From an uncultured Christensenella sp. (GTDB lineage: Bacteria; Bacillota; Clostridia; Christensenellales; Borkfalkiaceae): 64,000 bases of DNA. Every line of letters starts with the position of its first letter. The first letter of the stretch is position 1. The stretch spans positions 980,840 to 1,044,839 of the forward strand of contig CAJUER010000001.1 in NCBI GenBank assembly GCA_910585705.1. Direction: 5' to 3'. Position numbers and translations under genes: made by a program. Under the pieces are notes generated by a model. It searched no databases. It saw only the letters and a list, made by a program, of their open reading frames with translations, and was not told the origin of the DNA. Positions 55,946 to 64,000 of this stretch are shown here, in pieces.

Positions 55946-57085
55946 TTATTGCTTATCTATCTTCGCACCGTAAACCGCCGAAACCTCGTTGGAAAATTTG
56001 TGCATTTTTCCGCACGATTTAAGCGAAACTGTGTCCTCGAAGTCGTCAAGCCTTTTAATCTGCTCACGCGAGAGCTTTTGCGGCACGTCTATTTCAACCG
56101 TTACATACAGGTTGCCCGTTCCGTTCACCGTGCGCACGCCCTTACCGCGCAGACAAAAGCGCGTGCCCGACGGCGTGCATTCGGGTATGTTGAGTTCGAG
56201 AGTTTCGTCTATACCCGGTACGGAAATTTTACCGCCCGTAACCGCCGTCCTGTAAGAAATAGGCACGGTTGCATACAAATCTTTATCCTGACGTTTGAGG
56301 ATACGGTGCGGCTCGATATTGAAATAAATATATAAATCGCCGCTCTCGCCGCCTGCGCCAGCCGCCTGACCGAAGCCGCGTTTTCTTAAACTGCTGTCCT
56401 TATCAACGCCTGCGGGAATATTGATAATGAAGCGCGTTTCCTTTTTCTGAAATCCCCTGCCTTTACAGTCGGGGCATTTATCGGTAATCTGCTTGCCAGT
56501 GCCGTTACATTCGGAACATGCCCCCACCTGTATGGTTCTGCCGAAAATGGTATCCTGCTGATATTTCACCCTGCCGGTACCCGCACAGCGCGGACATTTT
56601 TTGAACGCCGTGCCGCCCTTTGCGCCCGTGCCGCCGCAGGGTGCACAAGGTTCGTTGCGGGTGTAGCTTATTTCCTTAGAACAGCCCTTTATAGCGTCGA
56701 GGAAGGAAAGGCGCACCGTCTGCTCGATATCCGCGCCGCGCGCCTTACGCTGCTGGGCTGCGCCGCCCATTCCGCCGAAACCGCCGAAAACCGAGCTTAT
56801 AATATCCTCGAAGCCGCCCATTCCTCCCATTCCGCCGAAACCGCCGAAAGGGTTGCCGCTCATACCGGGATGCTCTAACTCGTAATCGTACTGCTTTCTT
56901 TTCTGCTCGTCGGACAGTACCGCATTTGCTTCGTTAATTTGCTTAAACTTTTCCGCAGCCGCCGCGTCGTTGGGATGAAAGTCGGGGTGGTACTGCTTCG
57001 CCATTTTTCTGTAAGCCGACTTGATTTCGTCCTGCGTGGCGTTTTTGGAAACGCCCAGAATATCGTAATAATTTTTATCCGCCAT
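55946..57085 (-). CDS. dnaJ: Molecular chaperone DnaJ
   Basis: A 379-aa DnaJ: J-domain with HPD (residues 1-70, YYDILGVSKNATQDEIKSAYRK), Gly/Phe-rich linker (GFGGMGGMGGFED), four CxxCxGxG zinc repeats (CAPCGGTG, CPRCAGTG, CSECNGTG, CPDCKGRG) and a C-terminal substrate domain (about 225-379). It delivers unfolded proteins to DnaK and stimulates its ATPase. The operon order grpE-dnaK-dnaJ is standard for Firmicutes. Confidence 0.97.
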   Translation of the reverse strand: MADKNYYDILGVSKNATQDEIKSAYRKMAKQYHPDFHPNDAAAAEKFKQINEANAVLSDEQKRKQYDYELEHPGMSGNPFGGFGGMGGMGGFEDIISSVFGGFGGMGGAAQQRKARGADIEQTVRLSFLDAIKGCSKEISYTRNEPCAPCGGTGAKGGTAFKKCPRCAGTGRVKYQQDTIFGRTIQVGACSECNGTGKQITDKCPDCKGRGFQKKETRFIINIPAGVDKDSSLRKRGFGQAAGAGGESGDLYIYFNIEPHRILKRQDKDLYATVPISYRTAVTGGKISVPGIDETLELNIPECTPSGTRFCLRGKGVRTVNGTGNLYVTVEIDVPQKLSREQIKRLDDFEDTVSLKSCGKMHKFSNEVSAVYGAKIDKQ

Positions 57086-57108
57086 AAATATTTCCTTAAA
57101 ACCGCCTT

Positions 57109-57134
57109 AAAGGGGTGCGTACTAACACCCCTTT
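57109..57134 (-). promoter_or_regulatory. Intergenic hairpin between dnaK and dnaJ
   Basis: AAAGGGGTG (57109-57117) and CACCCCTTT (57126-57134) form a 9-bp stem with an 8-nt loop and no T-run; a likely mRNA processing or stability element. Confidence 0.55.
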
Positions 57135-57156
57135 AGCGAAAATCTGCGAACTTTGA

Positions 57157-58947
57157 TTAATGCTGTCTGAATTCGGTATCGTCGTCGCCGCCGGGATTTG
57201 CCGCGCCTGCGCCGCCTGCCTGCTGATACATTTTTGCAACTACGGGCTGAATTTCCGTCTGCAAAGTTTCGATAGCCGCTTTTATTCTGTCGTTATCGCC
57301 CGACTCAAGCTCGCTCTTAGCCTTTGCGACTGCGTCTTCAACCGTCTTTTTATCGTCGTCGGAAAGCTTGTCGCCCGCTTCCTTTACAGTCTTTTCGAGG
57401 CTGTCGATCATACTTTCGAGAGTATTTTTATTGTCAACCGCTTCCTTGCGCTTCTTGTCTTCTTCCGCGTATTTTTCCGCGTCTTTGACGGCTTTGTCGA
57501 TATCCTCGTCGGAAAGGTTTGTAGAAGCCGTAATTGTGATGTTCGTGCTCTTACCCGTGCCCAAGTCCTTCGCGGTTACGTTTACAATTCCGTTTGCGTC
57601 CACGTCGAAAGTAACTTCTATCTGAGGCACGCCGCGCGGTGCGGGAGGAATATCCGTAAGCATAAATTTACCCAACGATTTATTGTCGCGCGCGAACTTT
57701 CTTTCGCCCTGCAACACGTTGATTTCGACTCCGGGCTGATTGTCTGCGGCGGTTGAGAACACCTGGCTCTTCTTTACGGGGATAGTCGTGTTCCTTTCGA
57801 TAAGCGGGGTGGAAACTCCGCCGAGAGTTTCTATTCCGAGCGTTAAAGGCATTACGTCGAGAAGAAGCACGTCCTTAACTTCTCCCGATAAAACGCCGCC
57901 CTGAATTGCCGCGCCGATAGCAACGCATTCGTCGGGGTTGATGCCCTTGAACGGCTCTTTACCCGTTACCGATTTAACTTTGTCGAATACGGCGGGAATA
58001 CGCGTGGAGCCGCCGACCATAATAACCTTTGCAATATCGCTGTAAGAAAGCCCCGCGTCCTGCATAGCTTTGCGCATAGGCTCGACCGTTCTTTCGACGA
58101 GATCTGCCGTCAGGCTGTCGAACTTCTGTTTCGATATATCGATATCAAGGTGCTGGGGCGCGCCGTCCACAACGGTGATGAAAGGCAGGTTTACGTTCGT
58201 AGTGCTCATACCCGAAAGCTCGATTTTTGCCTTTTCTGCGGCTTCTTTAAGTCTCTGCATAGCCATTTTATCTTTCGAAAGGTCTACGCCCGTTTCCTTT
58301 TTGAAGGTATCGGCAAGATAGTCTATAACCTTATTGTCGAAGTCGTCGCCGCCGAGATGAGTATCGCCGTTGGTTGCAAGTACCTCGAAAACTCCGTCGC
58401 CGATTTCGAGAATGGAAACGTCGAACGTGCCGCCGCCCAAATCATAAATCATAACCTTCTGGCTGCCTTCCTGCTTATCCAGTCCGTAAGCAAGCGCAGC
58501 CGCCGTAGGCTCGTTAATGATACGCAAAACGTTAAGACCTGCGATTTTGCCCGCGTCCTTAGTGGCCTGACGCTGGCTGTCGTTGAAATATGCGGGACAG
58601 GTTATGACCGCGTCGGTAACCTTTCCGCCTAGATAGCTTTCCGCGTCCGCTTTGAGCTTGGAAAGTACCATTGCGGAAATTTCCTGCGGAGAGTAGCCCT
58701 TTTCGATATTTACCTTGTATGCTTCGCCCATATGGCGTTTAATTGAAATTACGGTTTTGTCGGGTGAAGCGACGGCAAGACGTTTTGCCGCCTGTCCCAC
58801 TATACGGCTTCCGTCCTGTTTAAACGAAACTACCGAAGGGGTTGTTCTGTTGCCTTCGCTATTGGCGATTACGACGGGCTCGCCGCCTTCCATTACCGCC
58901 ACGCAAGAGTTTGTCGTTCCTAAATCGATTCCTATTACTTTTCCCAT
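57157..58947 (-). CDS. dnaK: Molecular chaperone DnaK (Hsp70)
   Basis: A 596-aa Hsp70: MGKVIGIDLGTTNSCVAVMEG, IINEPTAAALAYGLDK, IYDLGGGTFDVSILEIGDG, VGGSTRIPAVF and the substrate domain NLLDVTPLTLGIETLGGV-like region (here VLLLDVMPLTLGIETLGG), with a helical lid ending in a short GGDDDTEFRQH tail. Folds and refolds proteins with GrpE and DnaJ. Length and motifs are ordinary. Confidence 0.97.
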   Translation of the reverse strand: MGKVIGIDLGTTNSCVAVMEGGEPVVIANSEGNRTTPSVVSFKQDGSRIVGQAAKRLAVASPDKTVISIKRHMGEAYKVNIEKGYSPQEISAMVLSKLKADAESYLGGKVTDAVITCPAYFNDSQRQATKDAGKIAGLNVLRIINEPTAAALAYGLDKQEGSQKVMIYDLGGGTFDVSILEIGDGVFEVLATNGDTHLGGDDFDNKVIDYLADTFKKETGVDLSKDKMAMQRLKEAAEKAKIELSGMSTTNVNLPFITVVDGAPQHLDIDISKQKFDSLTADLVERTVEPMRKAMQDAGLSYSDIAKVIMVGGSTRIPAVFDKVKSVTGKEPFKGINPDECVAIGAAIQGGVLSGEVKDVLLLDVMPLTLGIETLGGVSTPLIERNTTIPVKKSQVFSTAADNQPGVEINVLQGERKFARDNKSLGKFMLTDIPPAPRGVPQIEVTFDVDANGIVNVTAKDLGTGKSTNITITASTNLSDEDIDKAVKDAEKYAEEDKKRKEAVDNKNTLESMIDSLEKTVKEAGDKLSDDDKKTVEDAVAKAKSELESGDNDRIKAAIETLQTEIQPVVAKMYQQAGGAGAANPGGDDDTEFRQH

Positions 58948-58994
58948 TTAATATTATCTCCTTTAAATCTTATTGAATTTATTTGCCGCAGCGA

Positions 58995-59522
58995 TTACTC
59001 GCCCGTTACCGTAACCTGTGCAAAGCGTATAACCTTTTCACCCTGACGGTAACCCTTTTTAAGAACCTGCTTAACCGTGTTCGGCTGTTCGCCGTCTTCG
59101 CACGGCAAGCTCATAACGGCTTCCATTTCGTCCTCGTTGAAGGGCGCACCCGCTGAAATCGCGATTTCCTCGACCCCTAACGAGTTTAAAATGGTGTTAA
59201 AGCTTTTTATTACTTTGTCGATTCCCGCTTTCGTCTTTTCGTCTGAAGCAGAATCGAGCGCGTAGCCGAAGTTGTCCGCCACAGGCAAAAGCTTTAAAAC
59301 GGCTTCCGCCGCGCCGTCCGCGTAGGCTTTGGAAACGGACGCCGAATTGCGCTTTCTGTAATTGTCGTACTCGGCGGAAACCGCGTACCACTTGCGCTTG
59401 TAATCTTCGGCAAGCGCCTGCGCTTTTTCAAGTTCGCTTCCCTCTGCTTCCGTCACAATTTCGGGCTGCCCGTCCTGCACGTCTTCGGGCTGCTTCTTAT
59501 CTTTTTCCTTCTTTTCCTTCAT
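58995..59522 (-). CDS. grpE: Nucleotide exchange factor GrpE
   Basis: A 175-aa GrpE: an acidic/Lys-rich N-terminus (MKEKKEKDKKQPEDVQDGQ), a long coiled coil (LEKAQALAEDYKRKWYAVSAEYDNYRKR), and a C-terminal beta domain ending in VKQVLKKGYRQGEKVIRFAQVTVTGE. It opens DnaK for nucleotide exchange. The start at ATG 59522 has a weak GAG site. First gene of the chaperone operon; the usual HrcA gene is not present upstream. Confidence 0.95.
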   Translation of the reverse strand: MKEKKEKDKKQPEDVQDGQPEIVTEAEGSELEKAQALAEDYKRKWYAVSAEYDNYRKRNSASVSKAYADGAAEAVLKLLPVADNFGYALDSASDEKTKAGIDKVIKSFNTILNSLGVEEIAISAGAPFNEDEMEAVMSLPCEDGEQPNTVKQVLKKGYRQGEKVIRFAQVTVTGE

Positions 59523-59552
59523 AAAAATCTCGCTTTGTTTTTATCTACAATA

Positions 59553-59581
59553 ATTATATAAACTTTAAATATGGCGTTAAA
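59553..59581 (-). promoter_or_regulatory. Promoter of the grpE-dnaK-dnaJ operon
   Basis: Minus-strand TTTAAC (59581-59576), 17-nt spacer, TATAAT (59558-59553); start about 59546. No CIRCE palindrome is seen here. Confidence 0.55.
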
Positions 59582-59798
59582 CAGAAAAATCACACTTTTT
59601 TAACCGTTGAAAAAAGTATTTTTGCGCCCCTTTTTATACGGCGTAACTGTATAAAAATAATATTCTGTCACATAATAATGTATAAAAATTATTTTTACGG
59701 TACATATAACGCTTGTTTATACATAGTATTTACAATTATTATAGCTTTTCACTTGATTTGATTAATTGAATATGATATTATAATAATGTATAAAGAAA

Positions 59799-59818
59799 CA
59801 CTGTAATTTTTTACAGTG
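59799..59818 (+). promoter_or_regulatory. 5' leader hairpin of the TlpA-type lipoprotein gene
   Basis: CACTGTAA (59799-59806) and TTACAGTG (59811-59818) with a TTTT loop; the AGAGG ribosome site begins 4 nt later. The gene's -10 TATAAT is at 59779-59784 with no strong -35. The rest of 59523-59798 is AT-rich, with a repeated GTATAAAAATAAT/GTATAAAAATTAT motif and no other feature. Confidence 0.5.
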
Positions 59819-59834
59819 GCAGAGAGGTTTGACT

Positions 59835-62729
59835 ATGAGCAAATTGAAAAAACTGATTTTTGCATTACTTGCCACTTGCGTCGCCGTAGGCGTAGGCGCG
59901 GGCGCTGCGGCGTGCACAAAGAATTTTTCCAAGTACCCCGAATATAAGCAGCCCGCAAACTATAACCCTGCCGACAAAGACCCGAGCGGAGACGGCAACG
60001 ACGAAAAGTACAACGGCGTTTATATCATCCACGTCCAATCTATGGGCGGACTTAAACTGAACGGCGTTTCCGTTACGGCAGTTGCCAGAAACGGTTCCGC
60101 GTCCATGTCGGGAATTTCGTTGGACGGCGTTGTGGAGTTCGCGCTTGAAAAGGGAATTTACGATATAGAAATAGACCAGAGCACCCTGCCCGAAGGCTAT
60201 TATATTCCCGAAGACAAGGAATTCGTTACCGAACCCGAAAAAGCTAACGTTGAGGTAAATATTCCCTCACGCGTAATTTCGCACACCGCGTCGTCCAACA
60301 CAAGATACAGTCTCGGCGACATTATGTACGATTTCGGATACAGCGAAATCGAAGGAACAAAGTATACGCTTGCGGGACTCTTCGACGACCCGAACATAAA
60401 GGCGGTTGTACTGAACTTCTTCTTTACAACCTGTTCGCCCTGCCAGGCGGAGTTCCCCGCAATAGAAAAGGCTTACCAGGCTTACAACGGCAAGCTGGCT
60501 TTGATTGCGCTTTCGAACCAGGACACGCTTAGCGACATTAAATCGTTTAAGGAATCTTACGGACTTTCCTTCCATATGGCTTACGACAGTGCGGGCATTA
60601 CAAGTATGTTCTCGATAAACAACTTCCCCACAACCGTTATTATAGACAGATACGGTTCGGTTGCATACCGCAGCATGGGAACACTTCCCAACGAAGCGGT
60701 TTGGAAAGGACTTTTCAATAAATATACGTCAGACGACTATCAGCAGGAAAATCCCGACGAAAAACCTGACGATACGTTGCCGACAGAGCGCGTTAAACCC
60801 ACTCCGGGACTTGAAATGCCCTCTTCCGAATCAATAAGTCAAGCAATAAACGGCAAGGGTACGGACGGAAAAGTTTACGACTACCGCCCCGAAACCAACG
60901 AGAAGGACGCAGAATACAGCTGGCCCTGGATAATAGAAAAAGACGCGGGCAACGTCAGCAGTATCACAGCTTCGAACTCGAAAGGCGGATTTTCGTTTGC
61001 AATAATCTATGCAACCGTCGAACTGAATAACGGCGAAGCGCTTTCCTACGAATACAACGTTGACACCGAAGCCGAACACGATTACCTGTATTCGCTTATA
61101 AACGGTCAGATTGTAGGAACGCATAGCGGCAACAGCGACGGCTGGAAAGAAGCGCAAGCCGTATATATTGCAGACCATAAGGTCACGCTTACCCTTTCAT
61201 TTATCTATATTAAAGACCAGCAAAAAGACGTCGGCGCAGACAAAGCGTCGATAAGAAACATAAATATCCGTCCTATAAGCGAAATTCAGACGACGGTTGA
61301 CCAACGTATTGCGGTTGTGGACTCGCTTACGCTCGAAAACGGCAAATATATGAAGGACGGAGAACTTTTCGAAGTCGGATATATAAAAGAGCCTACGGCA
61401 AACGATCCTTACTATTATGTAAACTACGTTGACCTCAACGGTAAAATGCAAACAGCGCTGTTGCTTGTAGACTTTAATTTCTCAACCCTCTGGGCAGAAA
61501 AGCATCTCGGCTCGTCCAAATTCGTTACCTCTAATAATTCACAAAAAGACGCTACGCTTTACTTGCTTTCGTTCTTTAATATGTCTAATCACGACAGCGT
61601 CGAAGCCGACGGCTCGAAAGCCAGCCTCGAATTTAATTACGGACACAGCGAGGAGTTGATTGAAAGCTATTATTTGCAGAACTTCTCCGACAACCAACTG
61701 CTCCCCATTAACAAAGAGCGTAAAGCTATTCTCGACGCGTTTATAAAGGAATTCTACAACTCGAACAAAGCGCTTCTTACCGAAGGCGACCAATACTACG
61801 AAGACCAGTGGCTTGAATTCTGCTACTACTTCATGCACTTCGGTGGCAAGCACGAGGACGGCGTAATCTGTTCGCAAACAGATAACCCTATTATGGGGCT
61901 TTCCTATGAAACCGCGTTTAAAGCTCAGCTCGGCAAAAACCACGTCAACGTAACCAAAATGCTTAATCTCGGCGACGGCGGCGGCGTTAAATACTCGTTC
62001 GTTCCCGAACATACCGGTGTTTACCTGTTCCGTTCGGAAACCATAAAGACGGGCGTTGATCCTTTGGTTATAGTACTTGATAATGACAAAAACGAGCTCG
62101 CGGAACAGGACGACGATTTAAGGCTGGGACATTACTCGAACGACAACTTCTACGTTTATGTATACCTTGAAGCGGGCAAAACGTACTATGTGCACGGCGC
62201 TATGCATTACGCGCTTTCAACCGGCGAATACAATATGTATATCGAGTACACAGGCGAAACGTACAAGGAAATGCTGAGAACCGCCTCTACCGCTTACGGT
62301 ATGTGGACGTACGACCCCGATAATACCGATTACGAGTATTATCTGGCGATAAACGCGTCAATTAATCCAAACGACGGTTATTACCATCATGTAACCGACG
62401 ACTATAACTACGGTTCTGTTGTGTACGTCGATTTCCTGCATTCGAATTACTTTGACAGTAACGGTCACACGCTTTTGGAACTGATTGAAAACGGAGTATT
62501 CAATTTCAAAACTGTGGATTATACGGCAAGGATAAAACAGTATTATTACAAATCGATAAACAACAAGAAACCCGACGATGAAAAGTACGGACTTGTCGAA
62601 GCGGATAAAACGCTTGTAAGCATACTGAATACGCTTATCCGTATGACTCACGGTAACGGACCCGAAGCAAACGCATGGATGATGTTCGCCTGCTATTACG
62701 AAAGCTACGGCGTTCCTTCCGGAAATTAA
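59835..62729 (+). CDS. Lipoprotein with TlpA/ResA-like thioredoxin domain and large unknown C-terminus
   Basis: A 964-aa exported lipoprotein: signal peptide with lipobox AAAC, a small beta domain (VYIIHVQSMGGLKLNGVSVTAVARN, about 60-140), then a thioredoxin-like TlpA/ResA domain (about 160-290) with the active CSPC (Cys200, Cys203) in FFFTTCSPCQAEFPAIEKAY, and about 650 further residues with beta-sandwich modules, including GGGVKYSFVPEHTGVYLFRSET, a PPC-like extracellular module. ATG 59835 follows AGAGG; an upstream in-frame TTG at 59829 is not needed. It is likely to move electrons or handle disulfides at the surface while the rest recognises an unknown ligand. Confidence 0.78.
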   Translation: MSKLKKLIFALLATCVAVGVGAGAAACTKNFSKYPEYKQPANYNPADKDPSGDGNDEKYNGVYIIHVQSMGGLKLNGVSVTAVARNGSASMSGISLDGVVEFALEKGIYDIEIDQSTLPEGYYIPEDKEFVTEPEKANVEVNIPSRVISHTASSNTRYSLGDIMYDFGYSEIEGTKYTLAGLFDDPNIKAVVLNFFFTTCSPCQAEFPAIEKAYQAYNGKLALIALSNQDTLSDIKSFKESYGLSFHMAYDSAGITSMFSINNFPTTVIIDRYGSVAYRSMGTLPNEAVWKGLFNKYTSDDYQQENPDEKPDDTLPTERVKPTPGLEMPSSESISQAINGKGTDGKVYDYRPETNEKDAEYSWPWIIEKDAGNVSSITASNSKGGFSFAIIYATVELNNGEALSYEYNVDTEAEHDYLYSLINGQIVGTHSGNSDGWKEAQAVYIADHKVTLTLSFIYIKDQQKDVGADKASIRNINIRPISEIQTTVDQRIAVVDSLTLENGKYMKDGELFEVGYIKEPTANDPYYYVNYVDLNGKMQTALLLVDFNFSTLWAEKHLGSSKFVTSNNSQKDATLYLLSFFNMSNHDSVEADGSKASLEFNYGHSEELIESYYLQNFSDNQLLPINKERKAILDAFIKEFYNSNKALLTEGDQYYEDQWLEFCYYFMHFGGKHEDGVICSQTDNPIMGLSYETAFKAQLGKNHVNVTKMLNLGDGGGVKYSFVPEHTGVYLFRSETIKTGVDPLVIVLDNDKNELAEQDDDLRLGHYSNDNFYVYVYLEAGKTYYVHGAMHYALSTGEYNMYIEYTGETYKEMLRTASTAYGMWTYDPDNTDYEYYLAINASINPNDGYYHHVTDDYNYGSVVYVDFLHSNYFDSNGHTLLELIENGVFNFKTVDYTARIKQYYYKSINNKKPDDEKYGLVEADKTLVSILNTLIRMTHGNGPEANAWMMFACYYESYGVPSGN

Positions 62730-62738
62730 CACGCATAG

Positions 62739-62768
62739 TAAGCTCCCTTTTAAGGGAGCTTATTTTTT
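62739..62768 (+). terminator. Terminator of the TlpA-type lipoprotein gene
   Basis: TAAGCTCCCTT (62739-62749) pairs with AAGGGAGCTTA (62752-62762), then TTTTTT. Confidence 0.85.
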
Positions 62769-62861
62769 GCATAAAAATTTATATAAGTATGAATAATATT
62801 CATTATAAACAACTTTTATAAATGTGACCGCATTAAAACGCTTTTTTTATTCGTTTTCCCC

Positions 62862-62890
62862 TTGCATATACAACGAAAATGTTATATAAT
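62862..62890 (+). promoter_or_regulatory. Promoter of the 149-aa lipoprotein gene
   Basis: TTGCAT (62862-62867), 17-nt spacer, perfect TATAAT (62885-62890); start about 62897, leader 22 nt with AGGAGG. Confidence 0.8.
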
Positions 62891-62918
62891 AATGTTAATT
62901 AAAAATCAGGAGGCTTAT

Positions 62919-63368
62919 ATGATTAAAACTTTAAAAAGACTTACTCTCACACTCGCAATTTCCGTTGCCGTAATTTGCGCCTGCGCATTTGCCGCAGCCT
63001 GCAATAAGGAAGATGACGCTCCGACAGGCGACTCCTATGTAATAACCGTTCTTTATCCCGACGGAAAAGCGGTAAACGGACTGACTGACGGCACCGGCGG
63101 CGTTAAACCCGGTTCCGACGGCGAAGCAGGCACTTTCGTGCAGGTTCAGTTCTGTGACGCGGATAACGAATCAGTTTGCTACAGAAAGCTTAATCTCGGC
63201 GCAGACGGCAAACTTTCCATTGACGCAAACGAGCTTGAAAACGCTCTTTCAGGCGCAAGCAATTTTGCCGTACATCTTACGGGATTACCCAAAGGCTACA
63301 CCTACGACAACAACTATACGGTTTCTAAAACCTCAAAAACGCTCACAATCAATTTAAAAAATGTTTAA
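62919..63368 (+). CDS. Small lipoprotein with Ig/carboxypeptidase-regulatory-like domain
   Basis: A 149-aa exported lipoprotein: signal peptide with lipobox AFAAAC, then a single beta domain with SYVITVLYPDGKAVNGLTDG and KLNLGADGKLSIDANELE, like the first domain of the TlpA-type protein and of the next gene. AGGAGG precedes ATG 62919; a longer frame is not needed. The three adjacent lipoproteins may act on the same ligand or complex. Confidence 0.7.
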   Translation: MIKTLKRLTLTLAISVAVICACAFAAACNKEDDAPTGDSYVITVLYPDGKAVNGLTDGTGGVKPGSDGEAGTFVQVQFCDADNESVCYRKLNLGADGKLSIDANELENALSGASNFAVHLTGLPKGYTYDNNYTVSKTSKTLTINLKNV

Positions 63369-63379
63369 AGGAAATATAA

Positions 63380-64000
63380 ATGACTAATAAAAAGAAGTTG
63401 TTAATCGCGCTTCTTTCCACAGCCTGTTTAACCGCAGGCGCTTGCGGAATTGCAGCGTGTAAAAAAGATAATAAAGACCCAGATCCCCCTCCCGTAGAAT
63501 ATGCGTATACGGTAACGGCGAAAGACAATAACAATAATCCCGTTAAGGACGTATGGTTCAAGATAGGTTATGTCGATAGAACAATCTGGAAGTTTGTTCC
63601 CGTAACTAAAACCGTAGACGGCAAACAAGTTACGCTTGTCGCAAAAAGCGGCGAGGACGGCAAAGCGGGCTTCGACTTTGAGCCTCAGGAAGGGATAACC
63701 TACCAGGTTCAGCTTGCAAACCCTGAAGATATCGGCAACAATTCAAGAAGTTACCCTTACGGTTACAAAGCCATTACCTCTTCCGCCGTTTATCCCGCCG
63801 ACACTACAAGCATAGAATATTCGTTCGAATATATGCCGAACGGATATTATGAAAACGACCGTAAAACATTAAACTATAAACGCATATACGACGAAGAAAC
63901 CAAAGGCGTAAAAGAAATCAAAGACGAAAACAAGCTGACGCTTACAAAGGACAGATATTCCTATTTCGTCTTCCAGCCTTACGAGGCGTTGAAAGGCGGC
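63380..64000 (+). CDS. Lipoprotein with similar N-terminal beta domain (cut by window edge)
   Basis: Starts MTNKKKLLIALLSTACLTAG with lipobox GIAAC nearby, then EYAYTVTAKDNNNNPVKDVWFKIGYVD, the same kind of beta domain as in the two preceding genes. AAGGA lies seven nt upstream of ATG 63380 and 11 nt after the previous stop, so it is cotranscribed with it. The frame is open to the window edge (207 codons seen); no terminus or later domains can be described. Confidence 0.75.
   Translation, partial: MTNKKKLLIALLSTACLTAGACGIAACKKDNKDPDPPPVEYAYTVTAKDNNNNPVKDVWFKIGYVDRTIWKFVPVTKTVDGKQVTLVAKSGEDGKAGFDFEPQEGITYQVQLANPEDIGNNSRSYPYGYKAITSSAVYPADTTSIEYSFEYMPNGYYENDRKTLNYKRIYDEETKGVKEIKDENKLTLTKDRYSYFVFQPYEALKGG

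Overview
The window looks like chromosome from an uncultured, mid-GC member of the Clostridia (Bacillota). The reasons are strong AGGAGG-type ribosome sites with ATG, GTG and TTG starts, an rpsF-ssb-rpsR operon, a SpoIIE-family phosphatase, a NarL/LiaS-type two-component pair, many signal-peptide lipoproteins ending in a cysteine lipobox, and no outer-membrane genes. This placement is inferred from gene content only.

Layout. 1-2.6 kb: a minus-strand amino-sugar operon (left-handed beta-helix acyltransferase-like gene, glmM, glmS running off the left edge). 2.8-7.4 kb: a fused MacB/FtsX-type ABC transporter facing a DUF4097-like gene plus yggS. 7.6-11.6 kb: a large secreted pectate-lyase lipoprotein. 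11.7-12.7 kb: rpsF-ssb-rpsR with an S6:S18-type leader. 12.8-28.3 kb: housekeeping and surface genes (unknown membrane protein, cca, diacylglycerol kinase, SpoIIE phosphatase, serine dehydratase, two-component system, radC, M20 peptidase, permuted NlpC/P60-like protein, a very large M60/CBM32 peptidase). cca and the kinase gene are driven by a symmetric divergent promoter with one shared palindromic -35.

28.4-41.5 kb: an AT-rich defence island directly downstream of tRNA-Arg(ACG). It holds an AbiH gene and two complete, related but diverged DpnII-type restriction-modification cassettes (HTH-Dam methylase, DpnII endonuclease, second DNA methylase). Between them sits a small mobile element: a structured leader RNA, a 47-aa ORF, an HUH Rep protein, a large serine recombinase and a striking concentric palindrome. 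One island gene is broken by a single in-frame stop.

41.5-50.2 kb: a lipoprotein, an ECF sigma factor with a minimal anti-sigma-like partner, a DUF1538 membrane protein with two PII-like proteins, a DUF4874/DUF4832 lipoprotein and a complete polar amino-acid ABC importer. 50.4-52.4 kb: a third restriction-modification system (CfrBI type). 52.6-55.9 kb: a MATE efflux pump behind a leader with an intrinsic terminator (candidate guanidine-IV riboswitch), a DUF3737 beta-helix protein, a dense DnaA-box cluster and a nonsense-broken YcxB-like gene. 55.9-59.5 kb: grpE-dnaK-dnaJ without hrcA or a visible CIRCE. 59.8-64 kb: three lipoprotein genes, the first with a TlpA-like thioredoxin domain and the last cut by the window edge.

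The most distinctive items are the tandem DpnII cassettes around an HUH/serine-recombinase element, the symmetric divergent promoter with a leaderless cca, the seven-box DnaA cluster, and the leader-terminator RNAs upstream of rep and of the MATE gene.
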